A stretch of 64,000 bases of DNA from Aplectana chamaeleonis (GCA_029168955.1 JAPDOI010000117.1:930001-994000); one strand, 5' to 3'. Shown: positions 23,739 to 34,533, counted from the stretch's first letter. Program-made: numbers and translations. The notes: generated by a model not told the origin, from the sequence alone.

Positions 23739-24139
23739 TACTTGGACCGGGTTCAGCCTCTACAGGGCCCGCCCAACCGCTGGCAGCCCCGGATGGTGGC
23801 TCGGCGAGCCGGCGGCGGTTGTGTTTTGGCTACTTTTGGTTACTTCTCGTTATTTCTCAGTAATATCTCGGCTATTCCCCGGATACTTGTTGTCCGTTTT
23901 GTGAAAAGCCGAGAAATAGCCGCGAAATAGCCCACCAGAAGCCGCTGCGGATCTCAGTGAGCTATTTCATGGCTAATTTCTCGGTCAAAACTCTCAGAGT
24001 TGATACTGTTATCGAGGATTGTTGTTTCGGAAACTCAATAGAAATACTTCGATTGACAGCGTTTCCAATCGGTAGTTCACTTAATTTGTTTCCTTAGCCT
24101 TGGGTGCCACAACCCCCTCCCCCCCATCTAGAATAGCCC

Positions 24140-24597
24140 CGAAAAAGAGGGTATGCTGTCAATGCTAGTATCTCTGAAGGCATCGTAAAAATTAGAGAAA
24201 ATTGTGTTGAGTTTTTAAAATGTTAAACTTATTCGTTGGAATATTATTCATTTCAGAAACGGCTAAATTAGTATGTACTAATTTGTTGTTTTCGACATTA
24301 TTTTAATCTGATTTTTGGTTTATTTGTTCTTTCTTTCTCCAAGACAAATAAGTGAACACCTCGAGCATTAATTATCAGTAGTCAGATGGTCAAATTTCCT
24401 ACAACAAAATTCTCTTCTTCTTGGAAGTATTTTTGAGTTTCTATAAGGAAGCTGTTGAGAAAGATTTCCTCAAATATTTTATCTTATTTGAGCCGTCTTT
24501 TTCATCGAATACACAGAATATGGGGCGCCTAGAAGTGAATCGGCTAGGTAATCCAGCAACGACGCGAACACATCGGGTTTCTGTCAGGCTCGTTTTT
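24140..24597. other. No supported feature
   Basis: AT-rich; open frames are short and unsupported. Confidence 0.3.
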
Positions 24598-25015
24598 CGA
24601 GAGTTTTGGCCGAGAACTAGCTGCAGAATGGCCGAGAAATAGCTCACCAGGCTCCGCAGCGGCTCCTGGTGGACTATTCCTCGGCTATTTAGAGAACGGA
24701 TCAGAAGTAGCCTAGGAATAGCCGGGTTGTAACCGAGAAATAACGAGAAATTAACCGAACGTAACCAAAACGCGACCGTCGCGGGCTCCTCAAGCCATCA
24801 TCCGGGCCGTCAGCGATTGGGCGGAGCCTTCAGAGGCTAAACGAGATCGAAGTACCTGAAGTTTGGGTAATTGAGCCGAAGGGGGTGTTGGCATCTGAAT
24901 CATGCCTCTGGAATGCACCATATACCTCACTGGAGAGCATTATATATCGGATATTTCGCGGCGAACATTATTTGGCGGCTTTTTCGCGGCTATTTCTCGG
25001 TCAAAACTATCAGAG
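24598..25015 (-). mobile_element. Element Y, copy 2 (uninterrupted)
   Basis: Read on the minus strand, it matches 23262-23999 with the Z insertion removed. Both ends carry the GAGTTTTGGCC/GTCAAAACT inverted repeat. It includes the GC-rich middle with GGCTCCGCCCAATCGCTG. Confidence 0.75.
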
Positions 25016-25347
25016 TTGCGCGTACTATCCGAAATGGGTGCTATGTGGGAAGGGGGGGGGGGCCACTACGGCGCGACGGACTTGGCCACGCCCATTTTAC
25101 TGTGCCGCACTAAATTTGAGCACCTACCCGGGGTTTCCCTCCCCTGCCAAAATCAGGAGAGTCATTGCGGCACGGAAAAAGGGGCGTGGCAAGGTGCAAT
25201 ACAACAGTGCCCCCCCTTCCCACATAGCACCCCGAAATGCTCCCTATCGCCTCCTGTTAACTGTAGCATCTGACAGCTTGCTGCAGATATTGGTAGCATT
25301 CGTTTGATAATAGAAAGCAGCGCTGCCGATCTGAAAGCGAAACGGTA

Positions 25348-25488
25348 TAAGGGGTCGTTTATACTTCTGTCCCGGCGCGGCTTGGCTTAAGGTTCTTCTG
25401 TAATATTGATCAGACGACGCGACGCGATCAATATTACAAAAATGCACTGCGCTGCGCCGCTCGGCGGCGGGAGTATAAATGACCCCTA
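25348..25488. mobile_element. Small palindromic MITE (TAAGGGGTC ends)
   Basis: TAAGGGGTCGTTTATACTTC is mirrored by GAGTATAAATGACCCCTAA. ATATTGATC occurs inverted in the centre. Non-coding. Confidence 0.65.
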
Positions 25489-25748
25489 AGACTGAGCGTG
25501 CGAAGTCTTTTCTTCTTGCGAATGGAAACGTCTTCAGGTTGAACTTACTCGCACTCGGGACGATTGCAAGTTGGTTCGGGTGGAGCAGAAGTCGTTTCGG
25601 ACGAAACCAGACTTCGAGCAACTGCTACTGAGCAATATCTCGGGATAGACGGTGGACAGTTCAGTCAATAAGGATCGCAGTGTCAGTTTCGACCCCTTCT
25701 TTTCGTTGCACAATACGTCTAACGTACGAAAAATTGGCGCACGTAAGG

Positions 25749-26401
25749 GCTATGGTATACTCCCGCGACACTGGATCGCAGTCGCTGAACACAGCGACTG
25801 CAACTTCCGCAGTCGCAGTGCGCTGCACAGCGACGAGCGACATTGGCAGCGACTTGTTACGGCCTATTCGCGGTATAGCGGCCTACAAAGTCCATGTCGC
25901 GGCATTGTTTGGAGCGACCAGCAGAGATGGGTAATGCAATATCAATAACAGTTGGCGACGGTCGAGTGGGCAACGCAGAGTGTGCTGACGCCGCGACGGC
26001 CGTGAGTCATTGCCAGCGAGCGAAAACCGCAGCCGCAGAGAAAATTCTCAAAAACATTTTTGTCGCCGCGTCAAGGCCTATGCTCCGCGACTACTCGCCG
26101 GTCGCTGCGACTCTACAGCCCCTTAGGCCTACTGCATACTACCCGCGACGGGCCACGCGACATAGTGTCAGTCATACATATCGACCGAAAATAAATATGG
26201 GTGATATGCACTGTCGCGGTCGCGCGGCGCGATAAGTATGCACTAGGCCTTATGTTAGCCCTCCGCGACACGTCGCTGCGATGGAAGGGCAGCAGCTGTT
26301 TCTGCGATGACCGTCGCCCTTGCACCAGGGTTGGTCCCGCCTCGATTTCCGATGAATGACAAGCCTGTCGCTCATGGCCAGCGACAAAGTATACCATGGA
26401 C
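25749..26401. repeat. GTCGCGAC-type inverted repeat, copy 3 (long)
   Basis: GGCTATGGTATACTCCCGCG at the left and a complement-like AGTATACCATGGACC at the right. The interior is packed with GTCGCTG/CAGCGAC words in both orientations. Open frames are compositional. Confidence 0.5.
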
Positions 26402-26484
26402 CTAACACATTCTATGTGCACCGAATTTCAGCCCATTTCCTGTGCACTGACACGAGGAAATCACAATCAACACTACGAACTGCT

Positions 26485-27145
26485 CAGGTACACAGGGGGA
26501 CGGCCGGCAAACCTCTATGCCCAAAACGACTGCCGACGCCTCACATTTCGAGGGTGCCGGTCAGCGACGAACCATGCTGCATGCGACGCACACGCAGCGC
26601 GGATATTGGCTCGCCCGCGAACCACAAAACACGCCACGCCATCTTCAATTCGGCCGGTTGGAAAGACAATGGATAATGATCACGACTGATCACGTCGTAA
26701 CGTGGTTATCACGTGCACAGCCGGTATAAAAGGCGCCTCATCTCACTAGAGTCGTCAATCGGCATTCTAATGCCGACCCTGGAAGGTGAGTTCGAGTCAC
26801 TATCCGGAGGTCAGCATGTTTTTGACCGCTGTGGGATAGGGGTATCTCTACGGCTGGAGGGGGGGGGGTTCGCCGTGGTCCGCGGGGAGGGTGGTTCCTC
26901 ACCGCAGACTGCGGCGGACCGAGGCGGGGCCTTTCTCCGCCGTGGGGCCAGGGTGACATGCTTGAGGTAAACAATATTACAAATAATGATCGCGGGCCAT
27001 CTGGTAAAGGTCGGCGAGCCAGCTAAAAAAGGTCGGCGGGCCATCGACATACGGCTGGCCGGCAAACCAAAATCGGGCGGCCGGAGGACGGAGACCGCGG
27101 GCCAGCTGGGAAAGGTTCGTCGGCCGTCGTCCTGAGTACCTGAGA
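26485..27145 (+). mobile_element. CTCAGG-ended element with GATA/TATA cassette
   Basis: Begins CTCAGGTACACAGGG and ends with the complement-like CCTGAGTACCTGAG. At 26690-26850 it carries TGGTTATCACGTGCAC, a TATAAAAGGC box (26726), hairpin CGGCATTCTAATGCCG, hairpin GTGA-N7-TCAC, and TTTTTGACC. Part of the promoter block repeats at 27145-27205 (TATGAAAGG in place of TATAAAAGG). Confidence 0.6.
26690..26850 (+). promoter_or_regulatory. GATA + TATA cassette, copy a
   Basis: TTATCA (the complement of the GATA-factor site TGATAA) lies about 25 bases upstream of TATAAAAGG, a spacing that would suit a strong Pol II promoter. About 35-60 bases downstream come two short hairpins. The promoter reading is inference; the motifs are seen directly. 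Confidence 0.5.
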
Positions 27146-27199
27146 TGATCACGTCGTAACGTGCTTATCACATGCACAGCCGGTATGAAAGGCGCCTCA

Positions 27200-27660
27200 T
27201 CTCCCCAGGCAATGTGGGGTTTGTAACGCGCAGCAAACGCGGGTCATAATCTGAACCGCTCCCGTTAGAAACGAAAAAATGGGCAAAGCGGGTGCCCCAT
27301 ATCCGCCGTTTGCCCCGCTATACCCGGCGATTCACTGCCGTTTGCAGGATCCGATCATGTTTGGTTCCCCCCCCCTCACGATATCCGGCGATTCACTGCC
27401 GTTTGCAGGTTTCGATCATGTTAGATTAGATTTACAACGACAAAGGAGGTCGTCGTCCTATTATAGAAGGGGCGGCCTACCATCATTTCAATAGGAGCGG
27501 GTCTTCCCTAACAAGGACACTGTCCATGTCGCGGCCCGCGTGAGGGAGTCACCCCCACCGCGGTCCGCGACAGGGACATCATCCACGCCACGATCGACCG
27601 CGAGAGAGCTTCCCTCGCTGAGGACCGTGGGGGAGACCCCTCAGCGGTCAAAAATCGTCC
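27200..27660. repeat. Short direct repeats
   Basis: CCGGCGATTCACTGCCGTTT followed by GCAGG and TCGATCATGTT occurs twice, near 27328 and 27384. 27500-27660 is GC-rich with repeated CCGCGGTCCGCGA-like words and ends in GCGGTCAAAAATCG, a cassette-like tail. Confidence 0.5.
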
Positions 27661-27965
27661 AGGGGTGCGTTCAAAGAAGATTTTCATGGGAGGAAAATGG
27701 GTCTGATAAGATATAACGAATGATAATCTAGCAGGCTCATTTCATGCGGTCTCTCAATCTATCATTGGTCGGCTCTTCTCAGATTCATTTTTCCTCCCGT
27801 GGAAATCTTCTCGGAACGCACCACTGAGGGTGACTCGTAGCCACTTTCCAGGAGCGGCCCAAAAGGCCGACTGCGCTCTCTCTGGGATGAGGCCCTTTAT
27901 ATACGTGCTCTGCTGCTGATGTGAGCCTGGTCAAATGTGGAGTCAACGATAACGTGATTTGGCAG
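27660..27965 (-). promoter_or_regulatory. Diverged GATA/TATA cassette with inverted flank, copy b
   Basis: On the minus strand: CGTTATCG, then TATATAAAGGGCCTCATC, hairpin CGGCCTTTTGGGCCG, CTCCTGGAAA, and GTGG-CTACGAG-TCAC. The order and spacing match copy a, but the primary sequence differs, including both sides of hairpin 1. GGTGCGTTCNAAGAAGATTT-type sequence is inverted around 27665 and 27815. Confidence 0.5.
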
Positions 27966-28339
27966 ATCAAACGAGTTCATGCCCTGTCAAATCATGTACG
28001 AACGCAACACCCGAGCCTCTCTGCAGCGGTGACGTCATCGCCAGCCAAACGGCGGATTCCGTGAACTGAACGCAGACCGGAATGGTCATGCGGAGACTTT
28101 GCCGTTTGCCCCGCACAGGTCGAAATAGGTTTATAATTTGCCACCGGCCCAAAATTCTCACGGAAGTGAAGTAGTTTTTCTTACCAGAGTTTTCCATGAG
28201 TAGGCCCCGATATCGTGTTATCTCTATCACCGGTGAGGTTGCTTCCCTAATTCCTAATGTGTTCAGTTTCAGTCGCTCACCTCCGGAGAAAGATGGTGTG
28301 TGAATGAAAACACTCAAGGTCACTCAAAGACTTTCAGGT

Positions 28340-29148
28340 CTTCACTCAAAGACGTGCGAGCCATGAGAGGACCTGACTGTGGATCGGACCACTATCTCTT
28401 GCGCGCTGTAATGAAGCTTCGTTTACGGCGACCCAGGCGTGTGGTGCCTCCTAAAAAGAAACTGGACTGGTCCCACTTGCTGACACCTGGAACAAGAGAA
28501 GCGTTTCAAATCGCGCTGTCAAATCGCTTTGCAGTGCTTGAAGATGCATTGTCCGTAGACGAATATGAGGAGCAAACAGTTGATGTCGTTCTGCACTGTG
28601 CAGAGCCTCTCTGCCCGGTTATTCGCCGGCGAACACAGCCATGGATATCGGACGAGTCTCTCCGCCTCGTGGATGAGCGGAAACGAGTGAAGCTAACCAA
28701 CTTCGCACGTTATCGGCAACTATGTCAAGAGCTTCGTCGTAAGTTGAAAGAGGAGAGAGAGTCGTACTGGAACAAGATGGCCGACGAACTGGAGGAGGCG
28801 GCTGGAAGAAATAACTACCGCACATTGTACGGTACACTGAACCGTCTCAGAAAGAAGACCAATCCGGCTAGCGATTGCATCAGGAATACGGACGGGTCCT
28901 TTGTGCGTTCTGTGGATGAGCGCCTGTTACGATGGAAGCAGTTCTTCAGCGAGCTTTACAGTCACGATGCACCACCAGGCCCGCTTGACGAACCGATACC
29001 AGTTGAAGTGTCACAGCAGGCGATGCTTGACTCTGAACCCACTCTGGACGAAGTGAGAGCCGCGATTCAGCGTCTCAAAAACCGAAAGGCGCCTGGTGTA
29101 GACAACGTTACTGCTGAAGCGATCAAGGCAGGTGGTGATGTGTTATAA
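28340..29148 (+). pseudogene. RTE-type LINE, 5' part (endonuclease end and start of RT), broken
   Basis: The frame contains the end of an AP-type endonuclease (DVRAMRGPDCGSDHYLL, with the conserved SDH) and then an RT N-terminal region (RKAPGVDNVTAEAI). Most of the endonuclease is missing, so the copy is 5' truncated near 28340. It ends at TAA (29146-29148) where the family continues with a Leu-type codon, and homology resumes downstream in the same frame until a one-base loss near 29190. RTE-like proteins copy their own RNA into genomic nicks (target-primed reverse transcription). Confidence 0.85.
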
Positions 29149-29177
29149 CGACGGTTACATCAGCTGATCCTCCTCGT

Positions 29178-30605
29178 ATGGCAGTCAGAAACGTCCCATC
29201 TACCTGGAAAAAGGCTATCGTTGTGCCCATTCACAAAAAGGGTGATGCCAGGGACTGTAAAAACTATCGCGGAATCAGTCTGTTATCAATCGTTGGTAAA
29301 GTCTTCACGAGGATAATCCAGTCCAGACTTCAACGCCATCGAGAGCATACCAGTCGCGAGGAACAGGCAGGATTTCGTCCTGGTCGAGGCTGCAGCGATC
29401 AAATATTCGCACTTCGTCAACTTTTGGAGGAAAGGATCCGCTGTGGAAAGCGGGTTGTTATTACCTTCATCGACTTCAAGTCGGCCTTTGACTGCGTACA
29501 CTGGCCTGCCTTGTGGAGAACATTGGAGTGCGAACACGTTCCAGAAAAAATTGTGAAGCTCCTGCAGGGAACATACAGCGGTTCAACTAGCTGCGTCCGC
29601 GTCGGGGACAAGCTGTCCGAAGAATTTGCGGTCAATGCAGGAGTCCGGCAAGGAGATGTGATTTCGCCACTGCTATTCAACACTGTGGTCGACGCCATTA
29701 TGAGAAAGGTTTTCAAAGATAGAAGAGGGGTCCGATATGGCGATAACGAGTTCCTCACAGACTTGATGTTTGCGGACGACAGCGCTGTGTTCACCGATAC
29801 TGATATGGAAGCTACGAATTTGATGAAGGATATAGCAGATATCGCGGATTCGTACGGTCTACGGATAAATAAGGACAAGACCAAAGTCATGACGTCAGAC
29901 GGTTCACGTGCTTCTGTGTTCTTCGAGGGAGCTGAGCTCCAGCAAGTTGAGGAGTTCAAGTACTTAGGATCGGTGGTGCAACAGCTCAAGGTAGTGGCCA
30001 CAACTGAGATACAGTGCAGGATCGGGCAGGCGTGTGCTGCTTTTGCTTCACTAGGCTGGTGTCTGTGGAAAAAGGGCAATGTGTCAATCAAGACCAAGAT
30101 GCGGATCTTCCGATCTCTTATAATGCCGATTCTATTGTACGGCTCAGAGTCGTGGACCTTGCTCAAGTCGGATCTCAGCAAGCTAGAGGTCTTCCAAATG
30201 CGATGTTTGCGGCGAATTCTCGGAACAACGTTAAGAGATCGCATACGCAACGACGTTATACGAGACAGCTGCGACCATCAACCGACAATCGAGGAACAAA
30301 TCCGAACGAAAAGGTTGCGCTGGTTTGGACACGTATGCAGAATGGAAGCCAGTCGACTACCGCACAGCTTGCTATGGAGAAAACGCCCAAAACCATGGAA
30401 GGTCGAGAGAACTGCCCCGAAGAAGACGTGGGTGAAGCAAGTCGAAGCTGATCTGAAATCTCAACGGTGCAGTGTCGTTAACGCTAAAATAATTGCGGCT
30501 AATCGTTCTGAATGGAAGCGTATCGTTCAGGCCACTGGAGCTCCTATGGCACCTACAGCAGTGTACTGGTTGAGAGGTCATCCCGCTCCGCCAGCCGCCA
30601 GCTAA
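29178..30605 (+). pseudogene. RTE-type LINE, reverse transcriptase and C-terminal region
   Basis: A 475-codon frame contains RT motifs in order: VVPIHKKGD (about residue 15), GFRPGRGCSDQIF (65), FIDFKSAFD (97), GVRQGDVISPLLFN (155) and FADD (198-201, the catalytic Asp pair). The RTE-type C-terminal block includes RLRWFGHVCRM. It is separated from the upstream frame by a stop and a frameshift, so the element as a whole is dead even though this frame is intact. The gene ends just before a (TGAG)n tail. Confidence 0.9.
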
Positions 30606-30606
30606 T

Positions 30607-30640
30607 GGGATGAGTGAGTGAGTGAGTGAGTGAGTGAATG
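30607..30640. repeat. (TGAG)n microsatellite at LINE 3' end
   Basis: About seven TGAG units directly after the LINE frame. Short tandem 3' tails are characteristic of RTE-clade elements and mark the 3' end of the insertion. Confidence 0.8.
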
Positions 30641-30789
30641 AAAACACACCGCTCTCAAATTCTTCTATATTCTACCCTTTATCAAATGGTTATCATCAAA
30701 TTTGTTTACAGTGAGAATTTTGTGCCGGTGGCAATTTATAATCGTCTCAGGTCGAAATGGTAAGGTTCAGTGCGCGTTAGAAACACCAG

Positions 30790-31060
30790 AATGTCTGAGT
30801 CACTCAAGTCCTCATTCGGCATTCTAATGCCGGCCCTTGAAGGTGAGTTCGAGTCACTATCCGGAGGTCAGCATGCTTTTGACCGCTGTGGGATAGGGGT
30901 ATTCCCACGGCTGGGGGCGGCATTCGCCGTGATCCGCGTGGAGGGTGGATCCTCACCGCAGACTGCGGCGAAGATTACGTCCTTGAGGCGGACCGATGCG
31001 GAGCGTTTCTCCGCCGTGCGTAGGCCCGGGGTGACATGCTAGAGGTAAATAATATTACAA
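30790..31060 (+). repeat. GATA/TATA cassette, copy c (promoter part lost)
   Basis: Both hairpins (CGGCATTCTAATGCCG and GTGA-GTTCGAG-TCAC) and the TTTTTGACCGCTGTGGG-like tail (here CTTTTGACC) match copy a closely. The upstream TATA region does not align. Confidence 0.65.
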
Positions 31061-31197
31061 ATAATGATCGCGCGCCATCAGGTTAAGGTCGACGGGCCGT
31101 CGACATGCGGCTGGCCAGCCAACCAAGCGCGGGCCATCCATGGAAAAGGACGGCGAGCCAGCTAAAAAAGGTCTGCGGGCCATCGACATGAAGGTGC

Positions 31198-32335
31198 TCA
31201 GGTACTCAGGACGACGGCCTGCGAACCTTTCCCAGCTGGCCCGCAGTCTCCGTCCTCCGGCCGCCCGCTTTTGGTTCGCCGGCCAGCTTCATGTCGATGA
31301 CCCGCCGACCTTTACCAGATGGCCCGCGATCATTATTCGTATTATTGTTTACGTCGAGCATGTCACCCCGGCCCTACGGCGGAGAAACGCCCCGCCTCGG
31401 TCCGCCGCAGTCTGCGGTGAGGAACCACCCTCCCCGCTTATCGCGGCGAAAACCGATCCCCCCCCCCATCCGTGGAGATACCCCTATCCCCTCAGACTCG
31501 CAGCTAACCGTCACGGCGGCTGCGGGGTGTAACTCGTCCAAGTGCACGGGCTACTCCTACATTTCCAAGAGAAGTTGAAACTTCTGATGGCGTCAAACTC
31601 TTTTGTGCAATGGAAAGCCTTCACTGCATTGGAAAAAAGCAAATCCCAGTATAGGTTGCTTATCAGTTTTGTAAAAAGAGAGCGGTGGACGAGTTGTCCG
31701 TCAAACAACCAACTCGCCTTGAAAACATAACTTAACCGCTTTCTTTCAGACAGTACCCAAGCGATGTCCCCGTTTTCAAAAAGGTGAGGCTGATCAAAAT
31801 GTATACTTGCGCATTCTGACAGATTAAGGTCTATGCGAATGACGAAAATATGGGTTGTTCCCTCAGCAGCCGCCGTGACGGTTAGCTTCGAGTTCCCCTC
31901 AGCGGTCAAAAATATGCTGGCCTCCGGAGAGTGACTCAAAGTCACCTTCCAGGGCCGGCATTAGAATGCCGAATGGGGACTCAGTGTGATGAGGCGCCTT
32001 TTATACCGGCTGTGCACGTGATAAGCTTGTTACGCCGTGATCATTCGTGACCATTATCAAATTGTCTTTCCAACCGGCCGAACTGAAGATGGTGTGGCGT
32101 GTTTTGTGGTGTACCAACATCCGCGCTGCGTGTACTTCGCATGCAGCATGGTTCGCCGCTGGCCGGCACACTCGAAATGTGGTGCGCCGGCCGTCGTTCT
32201 CGGCATAGAGGTTCGCCGGCCGTCACCCTGAGTACCTGAGTGGCCGGCGAACCAAAAGCGGGCGGCCTGATTACGGAGACCGCGAGCCAGCTGGGAAAGG
32301 TTCGCGTGCCGTCACCCTGAGTACCTGAGTGTGTC
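31198..32335. mobile_element. CTCAGG-ended inverted-repeat pair around host-like exons
   Basis: CTCAGGTACTCAGGACGACG at the left and the complement of CGTCACCCTGAGTACCTGAG at the right (repeated at 32222 and 32316). The arms extend over GCGAACCTTTCCCAGCTGGC and TTTTGGTTCGCCGGCC. A cassette copy d is at 31850-32035 on the minus strand. 31530-31855 is unique sequence with splice signals. This is either one element with captured exons or two opposed insertions in neighbouring introns; exon phase across the right end favours the latter. Confidence 0.55.
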
Positions 32336-32694
32336 AAATGTGCGTCCCACGGCGCTGCTTCCCTGTCAGCGGCTCTTGAAACTGGATCAACAGACTACAT
32401 ATAATTGCGCTTCATTAATTTCAGGAGGTAATCGATAGCAAAGATAAGAAGTCAGGGAAATCCATTGCTAGTCTGAGGCGCCAAATGTCAAGGCAGGACG
32501 GTTCGCGAAACCCAGTACATAGTGTTCGGAAAAGCAGCCGAATCTCTGCGTTTTCCGGTCCGATTCGCTGCGTTTGCACCGCGATCCACTGCGTTTTTTA
32601 CGATCAGCAGCCTATAACCGGCTTCAATGAAGGGCCATTCGGTTGTCGTCGGCGCACCATGCCACTGCGGCCTCAGTGTTGGTGTGGTTATTGA
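31587..32694 (+). CDS. Three-exon segment of an unidentified gene
   Basis: Exon 1 runs 31587 (ATG; the frame is open further upstream) to 31648, ending CCCA|GTATAG. Exon 2 is 31750-31783, after CTTTCTTTCAG and ending AAAAAG|GTGAGG. Exon 3 starts at 32425 after TTCATTAATTTCAG and is open to TGA at 32692-32694. Phases close exactly (2+1, then 0). The peptide reads MASNSFVQWKAFTALEKSKS, then QYPSDVPVFKK, then EVIDSKDKKSGKSIASLRRQ. It is charged and free of low complexity. A donor within exon 3 (near 32500) is possible because its last part is repeat-like. No family recognised. Confidence 0.55.
31850..32035 (-). promoter_or_regulatory. GATA + TATA cassette, copy d
   Basis: On the minus strand: ACGTGCACAGCCGG, TATAAAAGGCGCCTCATC, hairpin CGGCATTCTAATGCCG, GTGA-CTTTGAG-TCAC, then ATTTTTGACCGCTGAGGGG. 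TTATCACGTG lies just upstream, as in copy a. Confidence 0.55.
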
Positions 32695-32873
32695 ACCCAT
32701 GTTTGGTAGGCAACCCACCGGCAGTGTCCGAGTGGAGCCACCGTCGACCGACAATTGAGAAGGCAACCCACCACAGACCTCCCGCCACATGAAAACAGCC
32801 TTATTGATGAGGAGAAAGGATATCGTGTTGTTTAGAAGAATATAGGTACTCGTTTGGACAAGCCTAATCGGGG

Positions 32874-33377
32874 ATTCTGTAAAAAAGGGGTCTCCGAAGC
32901 AAAAGTGGTTTGGTTAGCGTTACAAATGTTTCAACAAAAAGGGAACAATAGGAAAGCGGAATGAGGAGAGTCTACAAAAAATGAACAATATCCTCCTAGA
33001 ACTCTTTTCTTTTTCGAAACTTCCAAACAGCGGAAACAAACCGTTGCGGTTCTCTATGAGGAAGCGCTTTTGGCTCCATAAAGGACTTTGATTATGTGAG
33101 TGCCGATAAAATATGTATATATGCATGTGTACCTAATAGCTATCATTAAAAGAGGAGATGATATCAAATTGTTTTAGGGAACCAGTCAATTCTTCCTCGT
33201 AAAATACCACAACGGTTTGTTTCCGCTGTTTGGAAGTTTCGAAAAAGAAAAGAGTTCTTGGAGGATATTGTTCATTTTTTGTAGACTCTCCTCATTCCGC
33301 TTTCCTATTGTTCCCTTTGTTGAAACATTTGTAACGCTAACCAAACCACTTTTGCTTCGGAGACCCCTTTACAGAAT
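32874..33377. mobile_element. Near-perfect long inverted-repeat element
   Basis: The left arm (about 32874-33048) and right arm (about 33203-33377) are almost identical in inverse: ATTCTGTAAA, GGGGTCTCCGAAGC, TGGTTTGGTTAGCG and AGTCTACAAAAAATGAACAA all have partners. The spacer is about 155 bp. The high arm identity implies a recent insertion or gene conversion between arms. Confidence 0.8.
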
Positions 33378-33887
33378 TGTTCACTTTTTCTTGATATTAC
33401 GCTGTAATATCCCATGCAAGAATTTCGAACAAAGACCTCTTCATCTCCCTCTAGATCAGTCCTCTTTCTGTGGTCACAAGAATCAATGACCCAAAATGTT
33501 GTAAAACTATCTCAGAAAAATCACTCGATGTGGCTGACAAGACCGATGTTCACATGATATTAGCTAAGAAATGAATGATATCCATGATATAGTTCCACAT
33601 AATTCATTCATATTGATTGCGTCAGCCACATCTGGCTACACCGGTTGTTACTTGCACCTTCCATGTTTTTCATACGTATCGAACGGGTCAGCCACGGTGA
33701 TTTTCTCATCAAACTCTGTCAGGGGCCTGACAGGGGCTTTAGGCCCCGTGTATAGTTGGTCGCTCAGACGTAGCCAGCCCGGTCGATAATCATGAAAGCC
33801 TGCTGGCCTTCAGCCGGATGCAGAATCTTCCCGCAGTTCTTCGCTTTCAAATAAAACTAACTTAAAACCTGGACAGTCAGAAACTAC

Positions 33888-34369
33888 CTTCCATTCCATC
33901 TGGACACTTCCACATCAGTGAAACAAAGCAGTTTTACATACTCATTATTTCGTTTCCGCCGCCCCATTCCTTCGCAGAACAGCCGCTTCGATTCCATGAA
34001 TCTGATATGAAAAAGCTCTGCTGAGCTGCGAATGGAGACAGTTCTAACAATTTGTTTTTGAATATAGATGCTGATAAGCAAGTACCATTTATTGCAGAAA
34101 AAATCAGAAGCCTGGTGAAGAAGAATGAGGGAGCACTCAAAATGGGGTTGTGTGAATGACCTAACCGCGTTACGAAACTCAAAAGCAGCCTGGCAACATG
34201 ACCTACATAACATCTCAAGCTTGCTGCACGCTATGCTTGTCACATTTACACTTTTACAAAAGTTTTTCAAGGTGTTCTCAGACTCCTGCGCAAATTCCGA
34301 GGCATCCAGCACACTATTTGAGACAACCAACGCAAAGCTCAAGAACTCTTGCTGATTCTTTGAGGTATG
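33888..34369 (-). CDS. Candidate 160-codon exon, function unknown
   Basis: On the minus strand this follows GAAATTATGCAG and ends GGAATGGAAG|GTAGTT. It is open for all 160 codons. The first half is polar and helical in character (SNSVLDASEFAQESENTLKN, then SKLEMLCRSCCQAAFEF). Later come RSSAELFHIRFMESKRLFCE and KLLCFTDVEVSRWNG. It is unique in the window and lies between a palindrome and the minisatellite. A half-length duplicate of the acceptor-proximal sequence sits just upstream (about 34400-34470). It could contain an intron, since internal CAG acceptors exist. No family recognised. Confidence 0.4.
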
Positions 34370-34533
34370 CTGCATAATTTCTCGGATGGCTAGCATCGAG
34401 TCTGGGCTCCTGCTCACTCTACGAGGTGGTCTGCACAACTTTTCGGATGACCAGCAACGGGTCCAGAACACCTGCCCTCTATCCGGGTTTCCACGACGTC
34501 CCGATGACGTCATCAGAAGCCCGAAGCACTTTT

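Larger units (their letters stand above)
23262..23999. mobile_element. Element Y, copy 1 (AAATAGCCGCG family), itself interrupted
   Basis: The ends CTCCGAGAGTTTTG and CAAAACTCTCAGAG are inverted, with TT on both sides. The arms are made of repeated GAGAAATAGCCGCGAAATAG words. Copy 2 lies on the other strand at about 24598-25015. Removal of the MITE at 23465-23738 restores colinearity with copy 2. Confidence 0.75.
23185..24139. mobile_element. hAT-type MITE X, copy 1, split by a nested insertion
   Basis: The left end reads GGGCTATATCC and the right end is complement-like (GAATAGCCC). The flanks AGAAAAAA and CGAAAAAG fit a decayed 8-bp duplication. The X sequence stops at GATGCTT (23261) and resumes at GATACTG (24002), matching the uninterrupted copies at 34534, 34836 and 48859. 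Element Y fills the gap. Confidence 0.75.

Noticed and set aside
29417..30250. 277-codon minus-strand frame opposite the LINE
   Set aside because: It is the antisense shadow of the reverse transcriptase coding strand.
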